Numbered from the stretch's first letter, positions 10,403 through 20,135 are shown. The stretch: DNA of 64,000 nt from Thioclava marina (GCF_002020135.1 NZ_MPZS01000002.1:124001-188000), one strand, 5' to 3'. A program made the numbers and translations. Notes: a model not told the origin generated them from the sequence alone.

Positions 10403-11622
10403 TCCTGCGCCTCCCCTTCGCGGAAGGCGCCCTTGTCCGGCCCGAGCGGCGCACCATGGCGCTTCGGGCTGCGGATCCCCTCGAGGAGATCGACGATCCC
10501 CGACAGCCCCTTCGGCGCAAGCAGCGTCACCAGCACGAAGGCCAGCCCCAGGAGCACCTGCCACCAGTCGACCCATTGGATCGTGTAGAAACCCAGCGGG
10601 ATATCGGGCACCCGCCCCCCGGTGAACCAGCTCGAGACGATCGAGACGAAAGCCGCGCCCATGACCGCGCCGTAAAGCCGCCCGCGCCCGCCGATCGCGA
10701 CCCAGACCGCGAGATAGATCGAGGCGATGGGCGCCATCTCGCCGGGGTTGATGATCCCGGCCTGCGGATAATAAAGCGCGCCCGCGATGGCCGCGATGAT
10801 GGCAGTGAGGGTGAAGACGAAAAGCTTGTAGCCCTCGACCGAGTAGCCCAGAAAGCGCACCCGCGCCTCATCATCGCGGATGCCGCGAATGACCGAGCCG
10901 AACTTGCCCGAGACGATGAAGGCGGCCGCGATATAGCCAAGGCCGAGTGCGACGGCAGAGGCCCAGAGGAACCAGACCGAGAGGTGATCCTGATTTGCGC
11001 TCACGCCGGGGATGTTCTGCAGGCCGCTCAGCCCGTTATTGCCGCGCAGCCCGCTCTCGTTCTGGAAGAGATACAGCGACAGCGCCAGCGTCATCGCCTG
11101 CGTCAGGATCGACAGGTAAACGCCCGTGACCCGCGAGCGGAACGCGAGCCAGCCGAAGATCAGCGCCAGCAGTCCCGGCACCAGCACCACGAAGAGAAGC
11201 TGCATCGGCAGGTTGCCCGCGAAATGCCAGATCGCGGGCAGATCCGATCCGCCGACCACGCCGAAGATCTGCGTGCCGATGGCGTCATTGATTTCTTGCG
11301 GCGTCATCGGGAACTCGCCCGCAGAGCTGAGAACGATGTCGCGGGTGCGCTCATACATCAGCCACATGCCGATCATGTAGCCGCCCAGTCCGAAGAAGGC
11401 GAAATGGCCGAGGCTCAGGATGCCCGTATAGCCCCAGACCAGATCCATCGCGATGGCGATCAGGCACAGGCACAGCGTCTTGCCCAGCGTCTTGACCATC
11501 GAAGTCGAGATCATCCCGGGTCCGTAGGCGTGAGAGAGAAAAGTGACACCCAGCGTGAAGACCGCGAGGATCAGCAGGAACCACAGGACGGAGGGGTTCT
11601 TGGCGAGAAAACCAGATCTCAT
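10399..11622 (-). CDS. urtC: Urea ABC transporter permease UrtC
   Basis: The 407-residue protein is a LivM-type permease with about ten hydrophobic segments. The family core LSLGHFAFFGLGGYMIGMWL and the coupling region GSVIRGIRDDEARVRFLGY are visible. Start at 11622 chosen because the N-terminal MRSGFLAKNPS precedes the first membrane span. It is separated from urtB by 94 bases that hold a hairpin and a copy of the dispersed GGGATATTT element. Confidence 0.94.
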   Translation of the reverse strand: MRSGFLAKNPSVLWFLLILAVFTLGVTFLSHAYGPGMISTSMVKTLGKTLCLCLIAIAMDLVWGYTGILSLGHFAFFGLGGYMIGMWLMYERTRDIVLSSAGEFPMTPQEINDAIGTQIFGVVGGSDLPAIWHFAGNLPMQLLFVVLVPGLLALIFGWLAFRSRVTGVYLSILTQAMTLALSLYLFQNESGLRGNNGLSGLQNIPGVSANQDHLSVWFLWASAVALGLGYIAAAFIVSGKFGSVIRGIRDDEARVRFLGYSVEGYKLFVFTLTAIIAAIAGALYYPQAGIINPGEMAPIASIYLAVWVAIGGRGRLYGAVMGAAFVSIVSSWFTGGRVPDIPLGFYTIQWVDWWQVLLGLAFVLVTLLAPKGLSGIVDLLEGIRSPKRHGAPLGPDKGAFREGEAQE

Positions 11623-11645
11623 GCGCGGGCCTCCGAGGTTGCAGA

Positions 11646-11696
11646 GGGGGTTTCGCACCCCCGCACCCCCGCGGGATATTTGGACCAAGAGGAAGG
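11646..11696. repeat. Dispersed intergenic element, copy 1 (hairpin plus GGGATATTT core)
   Basis: A hairpin (GGGGGT, loop TTCGC, ACCCCC at 11646-11662) is followed by GCGGGATATTTGGACCAAG and GAGGAAGG at 11671-11696. The same core occurs near 23.7 kb and 30.85 kb. It separates urtB from urtC and could act as an attenuator or RNA-stability element within the operon. Confidence 0.7.
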
Positions 11697-11716
11697 GATA
11701 AGGGTCTGTCTCATGC

Positions 11717-13702
11717 TCAATCCCCCGCGGCCCGGCCCTTGAGCGCGATGATGCCGCGCGGGCGGAACTGGATGAAGATGATGATGAAGAGGATCATGTA
11801 GGTCTGGGCCGCGAGCGTGTTCGACGGGTTCAGCCATTCGATCCCCTTTTGCAGCACGCCGATCAGGCCCGCGCCCGCGAGCGTGCCGAAGATCGAGCCG
11901 ACGCCGCCTACCACGACCGTCATGAAGCTTTGCACGATATAGTCCTGCCCCATCTCGGAGGTGACTTTCGCGAAAAGCCCGATGGCGACGCCCGCGATGC
12001 CCGCGATACCCGAGCCGAAGCCGAAGGCGAGCATGTTGATGCGGTCCGGGTTGATCCCCATCGAGGCCGCCATCGAGGGGTTCTGCGTCACCGCGCGGAC
12101 CTCGAGGCCAAGACGGGTGCGGCGCATCACCCAGAGGTAGAGGGCGAGGAAGATCAGCGCGAGGACGAAGATCGCGATCCGGATATAGCTGATCGACACC
12201 ACATCGTTGAGCGTCCAGGCCCCGTCGAGCCAGGGCGGCGAGGTCAGCGGGCGCGCCTGCGTGCCGAAGATGTTCTTGAAGAGCTGTTGCAGCGCGATGG
12301 AGATCCCGAAGGTCGCCAGCAAAGTCTCGAGCGGGCGTTTGTAGAGCCAGCGGATCACCAGCCGCTCCATCGCGACGCCCGCCCCGAAGGTGATCGCGAA
12401 GGCCAGGGGCAGCGCGATCAGGATGGATGCCGTGTAATCGGGCACGAAGAGCTGCACGACATAGCCTGTATAGGCGCCCATCGTGATGAACTCGCCATGC
12501 GCCATGTTGATCACCCCCATCACCCCGAAGGTGATGGCCAGACCGATGGCCGCGAGGAAATAGATCGAGGCGAGCGAGAGCGCATCGAGGCCGAGATCGA
12601 CCGTCTGCATCGCCGCCACCGTGCGCCCGACGCGGGTCAGTGCGGCATCGGCGGCGGTCGTGACCTCCGGGTCGGGCTCGGCGTAGATATCGGCATATTG
12701 GTGATCGGTGACGAGCTTGTCGGCCTCGGCATCGGTCAGGCGCTGCGGGACGATGCCCGCGGCGGCGAGCGTCGCGTAGGCCTCTTCGCGCTTGGCAGGA
12801 TCGGCCATTGCGGCCAGCGGCAGCCCGCCCACCTGACCGCCCTCCACATGCGCCGCCAGGGCCTGCTGCATCTCGGAGGCCGAGATCCGCGCGGGTGCGA
12901 TCTTGGCGGCGACGAGCATCGCATAGGCTTCATCCTTGGAGATATCACGACCGGGCTTGAGCGCGTCGGCGACATTGCCCTCGGGCGCGCCGGCGAAGGC
13001 TGTGCGGGTCGTGGCCACCAGAGGGTTCAGCGTGGCGCGGAAATCGAGGCCCAGATCGGAGCCGAAGCTCTCGATCGCGGCCACGCGCTCGGGGGCATCC
13101 TTGCCAAAGCGGATGGTCAGCAGACGCTCCAGACGCACCTTCTCTGCCTTGATCGCGGGATCGGTTTCGTCAGGGATCGAGGCGCGCAGCGGTTCGAGAT
13201 GCGAAGCCTCGCCGTCCCGCTCGATCGCGGTCAGGGCGTCGCGGCGCTTCTTCGGGTCGGGATCGCTCAGCAGAAAGCGTACCAGCGCCGCGCCGATCTC
13301 GGCGCGCACGCCGGAATTGGGTTTGATCTCCTTGATATCCGATTTCGGCGCGGTGCCTGCGGGTGCGCCCGTCGCTGGATCGGACAGAGCGTAATCACCA
13401 CCCTTTTTCTCGATGATGAAAAACGCCCCATCGCTTTCGCGTTGGCCCACGCGCTTGTCGGCATAGGCTTGGAGGAACCGCGACGCCCCCTCCCCCGAGG
13501 CGGCGATCGCCGCAATGACCGGGCCGATGGTGCGCCGCGACGGCTTGGCGATTTCCTTGGAATACTCGGCGAGTACCGCCGCCAGCCCCGTAATCTGAGC
13601 CTGCGCGGCCTCGGCCTGCGGCGCGGTGATGCCGGTCTCCTGCGCCTGCCCCGGCAAGGCAAACGCAAGCAAAAGCCCAAGCGCGATCAGAAACTTGCGC
13701 AT
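11717..13702 (-). CDS. urtB: Urea ABC transporter permease UrtB with long periplasmic N-terminal domain
   Basis: The 661-residue protein starts with a signal peptide (MRKFLIALGLLLAFALPGQAQ) and a ~350-residue soluble region containing several alanine-rich helical stretches, then the LivH-type permease of ~300 residues with IGLAITFGVMGVINMAHGEF. Long N-terminal extensions are known in UrtB of many proteobacteria; their job is not established. The start at 13702 is set by the signal peptide. It follows urtA after a 58-base gap with a strong hairpin. Confidence 0.93.
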   Translation of the reverse strand: MRKFLIALGLLLAFALPGQAQETGITAPQAEAAQAQITGLAAVLAEYSKEIAKPSRRTIGPVIAAIAASGEGASRFLQAYADKRVGQRESDGAFFIIEKKGGDYALSDPATGAPAGTAPKSDIKEIKPNSGVRAEIGAALVRFLLSDPDPKKRRDALTAIERDGEASHLEPLRASIPDETDPAIKAEKVRLERLLTIRFGKDAPERVAAIESFGSDLGLDFRATLNPLVATTRTAFAGAPEGNVADALKPGRDISKDEAYAMLVAAKIAPARISASEMQQALAAHVEGGQVGGLPLAAMADPAKREEAYATLAAAGIVPQRLTDAEADKLVTDHQYADIYAEPDPEVTTAADAALTRVGRTVAAMQTVDLGLDALSLASIYFLAAIGLAITFGVMGVINMAHGEFITMGAYTGYVVQLFVPDYTASILIALPLAFAITFGAGVAMERLVIRWLYKRPLETLLATFGISIALQQLFKNIFGTQARPLTSPPWLDGAWTLNDVVSISYIRIAIFVLALIFLALYLWVMRRTRLGLEVRAVTQNPSMAASMGINPDRINMLAFGFGSGIAGIAGVAIGLFAKVTSEMGQDYIVQSFMTVVVGGVGSIFGTLAGAGLIGVLQKGIEWLNPSNTLAAQTYMILFIIIFIQFRPRGIIALKGRAAGD

Positions 13703-13724
13703 CCTGCCCCCATGGATGGAAAAA

Positions 13725-13750
13725 GGCGGGAGAGCCTGTGCCCTCCCGCC
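13725..13750 (-). terminator. Hairpin between urtA and urtB (attenuator or processing site)
   Basis: GGCGGGAG and CTCCCGCC form a perfect 8-bp stem with a 10-base loop, right after the urtA stop. There is no long T-run. Such hairpins after a binding-protein gene commonly stabilise its mRNA and make it more abundant than the permease mRNA. Confidence 0.6.
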
Positions 13751-13760
13751 CGAAGGTCGA

Positions 13761-15062
13761 TCAGTAATTCGACTTCTTCTGCACGCAGGTCTTCGTCTCG
13801 GTGTTGTACATGCCACAATCGAGGCCCGGCCAATCCGATTTCAGCACCGCCGATTCCGGCAGGAAATCGGTCCAGGCATCGCCCGGCACCGGATCGGTCT
13901 GCGAGATGATGTCGAACTGGCCGTCTTCCATGATCTCGCCGATCAGCACCGGCTTCGTCAGGTGGTGGTTCGGCAGCATCTTCGCGGTCGAGCCGGTGAG
14001 GTTCGGGAATACCTGCCCTGGCATCGCCTCGATCACCTTGTCGATATCGGTGGAGCCGACCTGCGTCACCGCCTGCACCCACATGTTGAAGCCGATATAG
14101 GTGGCTTCCATCGGATCGTTCGTCACGCGGGTATCGTCGCCGGTGAAGGCGTGCCACTGCTCGATGAAGGCTGCGTTCTCGGGGGTGTCGGCGCTCTCGA
14201 AATAGTTCCAGGCGGCGAGCTGACCGACGAGGTTCTTCAGATCCGCTTCACCAAGGCCCGACAGTTCCTCTTCGCCGACCGAGAAGGCGACGACGGGGAT
14301 GTCGTCAGCGGTGATGCCGGAAGCCGCAAGCTCCTTGTAGAAACCGATATTCGCATCGCCATTGATCGTCGAGATCACGCCGACCTTCTTGCCGTCCGCC
14401 CCCAGCGCCTTCACGTCGGCCACGATCTTCGACCAGTCCGACTGACCGAAGGGGGTGTAGTTCACGAAGATGTCGCTCTCGGCGATGCCCTTCGATTTCA
14501 GATAGGCGTCGAGGATGTTGTTCGTGGTGCGCGGGTAGACGTAGTCGGTGCCCAGAAGGGCGAATTTCTCGACGCCGAGCTCCTCGAGGAAGTAATCCAC
14601 CGCCGGGATCGCCTGCTGGTTCGGGGCGGCGCCGGTGTAGAACACGTTGCGCGAGCTTTCCTCGCCCTCGTATTGCACCGGGTAGAACAGCAGCCCGTTG
14701 AGCTCTTCGAGCACCGGCAGAACCGATTTGCGCGACACCGACGTCCAGCAGCCGAAGATCACGTCGACCTTGTCCACGGTGATCAGCTCGCGCGCCTTTT
14801 CGGCAAACAGCGGCCAGTCGGAAGCCGGGTCGACCACGACCGCCTCGAGCATCTTGCCGTTGATGCCGCCCTTCTTGTTCTGCTCCTCGACCAGCATCAG
14901 GACGGTGTCCTTGAGCGTGGTTTCCGAGATCGCCATCGTGCCCGACAGCGAGTGCAGGACGCCGACCTTGATCTTGTCCTCTTCGGCGAAGGCAATGCCC
15001 CCGCTCATCGACATGGCACCGGCAAGCGCCGCGGACATCATCAGTTTACGCCGTGTGATCAT
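13761..15062 (-). CDS. urtA: Urea ABC transporter substrate-binding protein UrtA
   Basis: The 433-residue precursor has a twin-arginine-like N-terminus (MITRRKLMMSAALAGAM) and a signal cleavage near IAFAEE. The mature part is a periplasmic binding protein of the urea/amide group: KVGVLHSLSGTMAISE, DPASDWPLFAEKAREL, GCWTSVSRKSVLPVLE. It delivers urea to UrtBC. The 270-base leader upstream, up to ureG, contains the ureG terminator and a small GCCCG/CGGGC hairpin at 15096-15110, so urtA probably has its own promoter. No convincing sigma-54 or NtrC site was recognised. Confidence 0.95.
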   Translation of the reverse strand: MITRRKLMMSAALAGAMSMSGGIAFAEEDKIKVGVLHSLSGTMAISETTLKDTVLMLVEEQNKKGGINGKMLEAVVVDPASDWPLFAEKARELITVDKVDVIFGCWTSVSRKSVLPVLEELNGLLFYPVQYEGEESSRNVFYTGAAPNQQAIPAVDYFLEELGVEKFALLGTDYVYPRTTNNILDAYLKSKGIAESDIFVNYTPFGQSDWSKIVADVKALGADGKKVGVISTINGDANIGFYKELAASGITADDIPVVAFSVGEEELSGLGEADLKNLVGQLAAWNYFESADTPENAAFIEQWHAFTGDDTRVTNDPMEATYIGFNMWVQAVTQVGSTDIDKVIEAMPGQVFPNLTGSTAKMLPNHHLTKPVLIGEIMEDGQFDIISQTDPVPGDAWTDFLPESAVLKSDWPGLDCGMYNTETKTCVQKKSNY

Positions 15063-15246
15063 TTCATTTCCCTCGTTCCGTCAGCCTGCACACGGGCCCG
15101 TTTTTCGGGCTCTCTCGGCGGCTGAACCTCCACTTTTGGATGGGCCGGGACCATTCCCCACTAAGGCCCGGGCGCGCCGTTTTCGGCTACCCACGACATC
15201 CAAACCTTGACGCTGCGTCGCGGCAAAACAATCCGCGTCCACGCAG

Positions 15247-15270
15247 CCAAAACCCGCCTCGAAAGGCGGG
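15247..15270 (-). terminator. Rho-independent terminator downstream of ureG
   Basis: On the minus strand CCCGCC-TTTCGA-GGCGGG is followed by TTTTGG. It lies 63 bases past the ureG stop codon and separates the ure and urt transcripts. Confidence 0.7.
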
Positions 15271-15332
15271 CTTGCCGGAGTTTTGCGCAAAGGAAATGGC
15301 CGAATGCCCAAAAAACAATCAGGCAGTCGTAA

Positions 15333-15959
15333 TCAGGCGGGAATCGGATGCAGGACGAGCCCGCCCTCGCGCACGAGAAATGCCACGATCTCGTCGACCC
15401 CCTCACCCTGCCGCAAGTTGGCCATCACGTAGGGCCGCTCACCCCGGGCGCGTCGCGTATCGGCTTCGAGCAGCTCCCGATCAACCCCCACATAGGGCGC
15501 GAGCTCCACCTTGTTCACCACCAGCAGATCGGATTTCGCCACCCCCGGCCCGCGCTTGCGCGGGATGTCCTGACCGGCAGCCGTGTCGATCACATAGATC
15601 GTCAGATCGGCCAGTTCCGGCGAAAAGGTTGCGGCCAGATTGTCGCCCCCGCTCTCGATCAGCACCAGCTCCAGATCCGGGATCTTGGCGCACAGATCGG
15701 CGATGGCGGCGAGGTTGATCGACGCATCCTCGCGGATCGCCGTGTGCGGGCACCCCCCTGTCTCGACACCGCGAATCCGGTCTCCCGGCAGAACCTGCGC
15801 GCGCATCAGCGCCTCGGCATCCTCGCGGGTGTAAATGTCGTTCGTCACCACCGCCATCGACACGCGCGCCGCGAGCACCCGCGCCAGTTGCTCGGTCAGC
15901 GTGGTCTTGCCCACGCCCACCGGCCCGCCGATTCCAACCCGCAAAGGTCCGTTGCCCAT
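15333..15959 (-). CDS. ureG: Urease accessory GTPase UreG
   Basis: UreG is the SIMIBI GTPase that drives nickel insertion into urease. The 208 residues contain the P-loop [11 protein letters not shown], the nickel-binding Cys-Pro-His motif in [10 protein letters not shown], the metal-linked [17 protein letters not shown] and the base-recognition [11 protein letters not shown]. It starts nine bases after the ureF stop, last in the ureEFG unit. Confidence 0.97.
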   Translation of the reverse strand: MGNGPLRVGIGGPVGVGKTTLTEQLARVLAARVSMAVVTNDIYTREDAEALMRAQVLPGDRIRGVETGGCPHTAIREDASINLAAIADLCAKIPDLELVLIESGGDNLAATFSPELADLTIYVIDTAAGQDIPRKRGPGVAKSDLLVVNKVELAPYVGVDRELLEADTRRARGERPYVMANLRQGEGVDEIVAFLVREGGLVLHPIPA

Positions 15960-15968
15960 ATCCTCACC

Positions 15969-16607
15969 TCACGTCTTGAAAAGACGCACATCGAGCGTCT
16001 CGTGTTTCATCGCCGTCACCTCCGCGCGAAAGGCGCTGAGTGACAGATCGGTCAGCTGCGCCCCCACCGCGCGGGCCGCGATGGCGGCGATCTTGTCATG
16101 CAAGCCCGCCAACACCCTCTGACCCGCGATTTGTCCCAGAGGGACAAGTCGAACCGCCGCAGAGACCAGGTTGGACGCGAATGAATGTTGAAAAAGTGCA
16201 ATTATCTGCGCGGCGGGCATTTCAAGATCTCGGCCCGCCTCGGCCACGGCGACCGGCAATATCCGCGCAGGCAGCTCCTGACCGCGCAGCCCCGCCTGCG
16301 CCAGCGTGAAGGCCGCGCCCTGCTCCACCGTCTCGCGCAGCCGCTCGGCCGACCCGGCCATCGCGCGCCCGAGTGCGTCGAGCTTCGCCAGATCCTCGCC
16401 GCGCAGCCCGCAGCCCAGCAACACCGCATCGCCCCAGCCCGCCCCGAGTTCGAGCACGTCGCCCAGCCAGGCCGCGAAACTCTCCGCATCGCGCACCTCG
16501 CCCGCCGCCACCGCCTGCTCGAGCCCATGCGAATAGGCAAAGGCCCCGGTCGGAAAAGCCGGGGACAGCCATTGCATGAGAGAGAGAGACGCGATCGGAT
16601 CAGGCAT
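15969..16607 (-). CDS. ureF: Urease accessory protein UreF
   Basis: The 212-residue protein shows the UreF signatures LMQWLSPAFPTGAFAYSHG near the start and LVPLGQIAGQRVL in the C-terminal half. UreF joins UreD and UreG in the pre-activation complex on the apo-urease. The ATG at 16607 overlaps the end of ureE by eight bases. Confidence 0.94.
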   Translation of the reverse strand: MPDPIASLSLMQWLSPAFPTGAFAYSHGLEQAVAAGEVRDAESFAAWLGDVLELGAGWGDAVLLGCGLRGEDLAKLDALGRAMAGSAERLRETVEQGAAFTLAQAGLRGQELPARILPVAVAEAGRDLEMPAAQIIALFQHSFASNLVSAAVRLVPLGQIAGQRVLAGLHDKIAAIAARAVGAQLTDLSLSAFRAEVTAMKHETLDVRLFKT

Positions 16608-17142
16608 GGTCGTGATGATGATGGTGGTCGTGCCCGTGGCCGTGGCCGTGACCATGGTCATGCGAATGGGAATGACCGTGGTGATGCGAATGGCCGTGGT
16701 CGTGGCCCATCGTCCGGCCCATCCCGTAGGCGCCGCCCTCGGGCTGGAAGGTCTCGACACCGGGGCGCACCTCCGCGCCAAGCCCCTTGAGCATCCCCTC
16801 GAGAACATGATCGGCCCGGATCACCAGCCGCTCGGCCTCGATCTGGCAGGGCGTATGGCGGTTGCCGATATGCCAGGCGAGCTTGGGCAGATTGCCCTTC
16901 ACCTCCAGCACGGGCTCCAGCGCCGGGCGCACCTCGATGAAGCGGCCATCCTCCAGCACGAAGGCCTCGCCGCCCGAGAGATTCGTCACCTCCGGCAGGT
17001 CGACCAGAAACCCCGTGCCCGAGCCCGCCACCAGACGCTTGCGCCGCAGGAACCGCCCTTCGTAATCGAGCGCCACGAAATCCGCCGCCGCCTGCCACGC
17101 GCCCTTCGGCACCACTTTTCCGGCTTTCGGATAATCGCTCAT
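16600..17142 (-). CDS. ureE: Urease nickel metallochaperone UreE with histidine-rich tail
   Basis: UreE delivers Ni(II) to the UreDFG complex. The 180 residues include the peptide-binding N-terminal domain, the metal-binding WHIGNRHTPCQIE segment, and GMLKGLGAEVRPGVETFQPEGGAY. The last ~38 residues are an exceptionally His/Asp/Gly-rich tail (about 20 histidines), which would bind several nickel ions and act as a store. The gene runs away from a small plus-strand gene at 17214. Confidence 0.96.
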   Translation of the reverse strand: MSDYPKAGKVVPKGAWQAAADFVALDYEGRFLRRKRLVAGSGTGFLVDLPEVTNLSGGEAFVLEDGRFIEVRPALEPVLEVKGNLPKLAWHIGNRHTPCQIEAERLVIRADHVLEGMLKGLGAEVRPGVETFQPEGGAYGMGRTMGHDHGHSHHHGHSHSHDHGHGHGHGHDHHHHHDHA

Positions 17143-17213
17143 TGTCTTGCTTCCTTTAACGTTTTCTCAAACTTGGGGCCGCATCGTCAGACGCGGACCA
17201 GAGGAGATTTCGC

Positions 17214-17564
17214 ATGTTCGACCACCGCTCCCCCGCCGATGAACTGGCCCATATCCGCGCCGAGATCGCGCGGCTCAAGCGCCGCGAGGCGCAGCTGCGC
17301 GAGGCTTACCTGACGCAGCCCGACATGCCGCGGCTCGGCCGCTGGACGAAGGTCGAGATCGTGACCCACAGCCGACAGATCTTCGAACCGCGCCTTCTGC
17401 CCGAGGATATCCGCCTCGACCCGGCTTTCCAGCGCGAAAAGGTGACGCGGCTGCTGCGCACAATGCCGCATGCCCGAGCGGGCCGTCACTTGCCGCCGCT
17501 CGTGGCGTCCGAGCAGATCAGCGCAGCCCCGCAAGGGGAGATGTCGATACTCGCCGCACATTGA
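17214..17564 (+). CDS. Hypothetical protein antisense within the urease cluster, 116 aa
   Basis: This gene lies between ureC and ureE but on the opposite strand. AGGAG stands about nine bases before its ATG. The N-terminal 40 residues (ADELAHIRAEIARLKRREAQLREAYL) are a predicted coiled coil, and the middle is basic. No domain is recognised. Its end is only four bases from the ureC stop, so the two genes converge, and its start is divergent from ureE, which must then be expressed from a promoter in 17143-17213 or by readthrough across this gene. Confidence 0.65.
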   Translation: MFDHRSPADELAHIRAEIARLKRREAQLREAYLTQPDMPRLGRWTKVEIVTHSRQIFEPRLLPEDIRLDPAFQREKVTRLLRTMPHARAGRHLPPLVASEQISAAPQGEMSILAAH

Positions 17565-17568
17565 CCCC

Positions 17569-19275
17569 TCAGAACAGGAAGTAGCGCTGCGCCAACGGCA
17601 GAACCTCGGCCGGCTCGCACACTAGCAGCTCGCCATCTGCGCGCACTTCGTAGGTCTCGGGATGCACGTCGATCTTCGGCGTCGCCGCGTTGTGGATCAT
17701 CTGCGCCTTGCCGATGCCGCGCGTGCCCTCGACCGCGAGTGTCGTTTTCTGCAAGCCAAGGCTCCCCGCCAGCCCGTTCGCCTGTGCCGCTTGGCTGATG
17801 AAGGTCACCGACGAGGCATGACGCGCGCCGCCCAAGGCCCCGAACATGTTGCGCGTGTAGAAAGGCTGCGCCGGGATCGAGCCGTTCGGATCGCCCATCT
17901 GGGACGAGACGATCATGCCACCGATCAGCACCATCTCCGGTTTCGCGCCGAAGAAGGGCGGGCTCCACAGCACGAGATCGGCCCGCTTACCCACCTCGAC
18001 CGAGCCGATATGCTGGCTCATCCCATGCGTGATCGCCGGGTTGATCGTGTATTTCGCGATGAAACGTTTGACGCGAACGTTGTCATTGTCGCCCTGCTCT
18101 TCCGGCAGACGCCCGCGCTGCTTGCGCATCTTGTCGGCGGTCTGCCAGCAGCGGATGATGACCTCGCCCACCCTGCCCATCGCCTGACTGTCCGAGGAGA
18201 TGATCGACATCGCGCCCATGTCATGCAGGATATCCTCGGCCGCGATCGTCTCCTTGCGGATCCGGCTCTCGGCGAAGGCCACATCCTCGGGCACCTTGTT
18301 GTCGAGGTGATGGCATACCATCAGCATATCCAGATGCTCTTCGACCGTGTTCGCGGTGTAGGGCCGTGTCGGGTTGGTCGAAGACGGGATCACGTTCGGC
18401 GCGCTCACCACTTTCAGGATGTCCGGCGCATGACCGCCGCCCGCGCCTTCGGTATGGAACGCGTGGATGGTGCGACCCTTGATCGCGGCCAGCGTATTCT
18501 CGACGAAGCCGGATTCGTTGAGTGTGTCGGTGTGGATCATCACCTGCACGTCCATGTCCTCGGCCACGCTCAGGCAGCAATCAATCGCGCCCGGCGTCGT
18601 GCCCCAATCCTCGTGCAGCTTCAGCGCGCAGGCACCGCCCTCGACCATCTCGACCAGCGCCTCGGGCTTCGAGGCATTGCCCTTGCCGGAGAGCGCAAGG
18701 TTCACCGGCAGCGCGTCGAAAGCCTGCAACATCCGCGCGATATGCCACGGCCCCGGCGTGCAGGTCGTGGCCAGCGTGCCATGGGCAGGGCCCGTGCCGC
18801 CGCCCAGCATCGTCGTGATCCCCGAGGCCAGCGCGTCTTCGATCTGCTGCGGGCAGATGAAATGAATATGCGCGTCGAACCCGCCCGCGGTCAGGATTTT
18901 CCCTTCTCCCGCAATGGCTTCGGTTCCCGGTCCGATGATGATGTCGACATTCGGCTGGGTGTCCGGGTTGCCCGCCTTGCCGATCGCGACGATCTGCCCG
19001 CCCTTGAGGCCGACATCCGCCTTGTAGATACCCGAGTGGTCCACGATCAGCGCGTTGGTGATGACCGTATCGACCGCTCCGCCCGCGCGGGAAATCTGGC
19101 TCTGGCCCATCCCGTCGCGGATCACCTTGCCGCCGCCGAACTTGACCTCCTCCCCGTAGGTGGTCAGGTCGCGCTCGACCTCAATGATCAGATCGGTATC
19201 GGCAAGCCGCACCCGATCGCCGGTCGTGGGGCCGAACATATCGGCATAGGTGCTGCGCGAGATCGTGGCCGGCAT
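17569..19275 (-). CDS. ureC: Urease alpha subunit UreC
   Basis: The catalytic subunit of urease, which hydrolyses urea to ammonia and carbamate. At 568 residues it has full family length. Seen are the nickel-ligand HIHFICPQQ motif, the carbamylated-lysine segment [23 protein letters not shown], and the active-site flap [20 protein letters not shown] with its catalytic histidines. The ATG at 19275 overlaps the ureB stop as ATGA, so a TTG one codon earlier is less likely. Confidence 0.98.
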   Translation of the reverse strand: MPATISRSTYADMFGPTTGDRVRLADTDLIIEVERDLTTYGEEVKFGGGKVIRDGMGQSQISRAGGAVDTVITNALIVDHSGIYKADVGLKGGQIVAIGKAGNPDTQPNVDIIIGPGTEAIAGEGKILTAGGFDAHIHFICPQQIEDALASGITTMLGGGTGPAHGTLATTCTPGPWHIARMLQAFDALPVNLALSGKGNASKPEALVEMVEGGACALKLHEDWGTTPGAIDCCLSVAEDMDVQVMIHTDTLNESGFVENTLAAIKGRTIHAFHTEGAGGGHAPDILKVVSAPNVIPSSTNPTRPYTANTVEEHLDMLMVCHHLDNKVPEDVAFAESRIRKETIAAEDILHDMGAMSIISSDSQAMGRVGEVIIRCWQTADKMRKQRGRLPEEQGDNDNVRVKRFIAKYTINPAITHGMSQHIGSVEVGKRADLVLWSPPFFGAKPEMVLIGGMIVSSQMGDPNGSIPAQPFYTRNMFGALGGARHASSVTFISQAAQANGLAGSLGLQKTTLAVEGTRGIGKAQMIHNAATPKIDVHPETYEVRADGELLVCEPAEVLPLAQRYFLF

Positions 19276-19580
19276 CAAAGCGCCCCCATAACTTTCTGAT
19301 TGAATCCATAGACTTCGCGCGATCCGCGATAGGGCACGAGCCGCACTTCACGGCTTTGCCCCGGCTCGAAGCGCACCGCCGTCCCTGCCGCGATATCGAG
19401 CCGGTAGCCGCGCGCGGCCTCGCGGTCGAACTCCAGCCCCGGGTTGGTCTCCGCGAAATGGTAATGCGAGCCGACCTGCACCGGACGGTCGCCGGTATTG
19501 GCGACCATCAGCGTGATCGCCTCGCAGCCCTCGTTGAGGGTGATATCGCCCGCGGCGGGCAGGATTTCCCCGGGGATCAT
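19275..19580 (-). CDS. ureB: Urease beta subunit UreB
   Basis: The 101-residue structural subunit matches the family: [31 protein letters not shown], and [18 protein letters not shown]. The start at 19580 has an AAGGA site upstream; the open frame continues further but runs into the preceding small gene. It overlaps ureC by one base of the stop codon. Confidence 0.96.
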   Translation of the reverse strand: MIPGEILPAAGDITLNEGCEAITLMVANTGDRPVQVGSHYHFAETNPGLEFDREAARGYRLDIAAGTAVRFEPGQSREVRLVPYRGSREVYGFNQKVMGAL

Positions 19581-19584
19581 CGGC

Positions 19585-19764
19585 TCAATCCTTGTTACGG
19601 GGCAGCGCCCGGGCGAGTTCCGGGCCGATATAGGCAAGGGCGGCCAACGCCAGCAGACCGATCAGCGGACCGTCATGGAAAAACCAGGTCGTGCCCGCGC
19701 TGTGACCGGGATGAGCGAGCGCCGCAGTCGGCGCGAGAAGGGCGAGAGCTGCGAGTTTCTTCAT
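19585..19764 (-). CDS. Small secreted/membrane protein with HPGH motif, between ureA and ureB
   Basis: The 59-residue product begins with a signal peptide ([17 protein letters not shown]) followed at once by HPGHSAG and then one membrane segment ([20 protein letters not shown]). The HPGH after the signal sequence is the same arrangement as the N-terminus of HupE/UreJ nickel permeases, but those have six spans and this one has a single span, so it is not a full permease. Its position within the structural urease genes suggests a nickel-related or operon-specific role. That role is inference. Confidence 0.65.
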   Translation of the reverse strand: MKKLAALALLAPTAALAHPGHSAGTTWFFHDGPLIGLLALAALAYIGPELARALPRNKD

Positions 19765-19823
19765 CGGGCTGCCTTTCATTAGCAAAACTTATTCTCGGAG
19801 CGCTTGCATAAGCTGCGCTTATC

Positions 19824-20126
19824 TCAGCGGATCGGATGGTGGACGGTGACGAGCTTGGTCCCGTCCGGGAACGTCGCCTCGACCTGGATCGAATGGATCA
19901 TCTCGGGGATGCCCTCCATGCATTGATCGGCCGAGATCACGCCCGCGCCAGCCTCCATCAGATCGGCGACCGAGCGGCCCTCGCGGGCGCCCTCGACCAC
20001 GAAATCCGAGATGATCGCGATGGCTTCGGGATGGTTAAGCTTCACGCCGCGCTCCAGCCGCCCCCGCGCGACCATCGCGGCGAGACTGATGAGCAGCTTG
20101 TCCTTTTCCCTCGGTGTCAGGTTCAT
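19824..20126 (-). CDS. ureA: Urease gamma subunit UreA
   Basis: The 100-residue subunit is full length, with [39 protein letters not shown], and [18 protein letters not shown]. It assembles with UreB and UreC into the urease trimer. It starts nine bases after the ureD stop, confirming the order ureD-ureA-(small gene)-ureB-ureC. Confidence 0.97.
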   Translation of the reverse strand: MNLTPREKDKLLISLAAMVARGRLERGVKLNHPEAIAIISDFVVEGAREGRSVADLMEAGAGVISADQCMEGIPEMIHSIQVEATFPDGTKLVTVHHPIR

Positions 20127-20135
20127 CTTCGTTCC

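Noticed and set aside
15063-15332. Sigma-54/NtrC promoter for the urea transporter
   Set aside because: No match to the TGGC-N8-TGC spacing was found on the minus strand in this leader.
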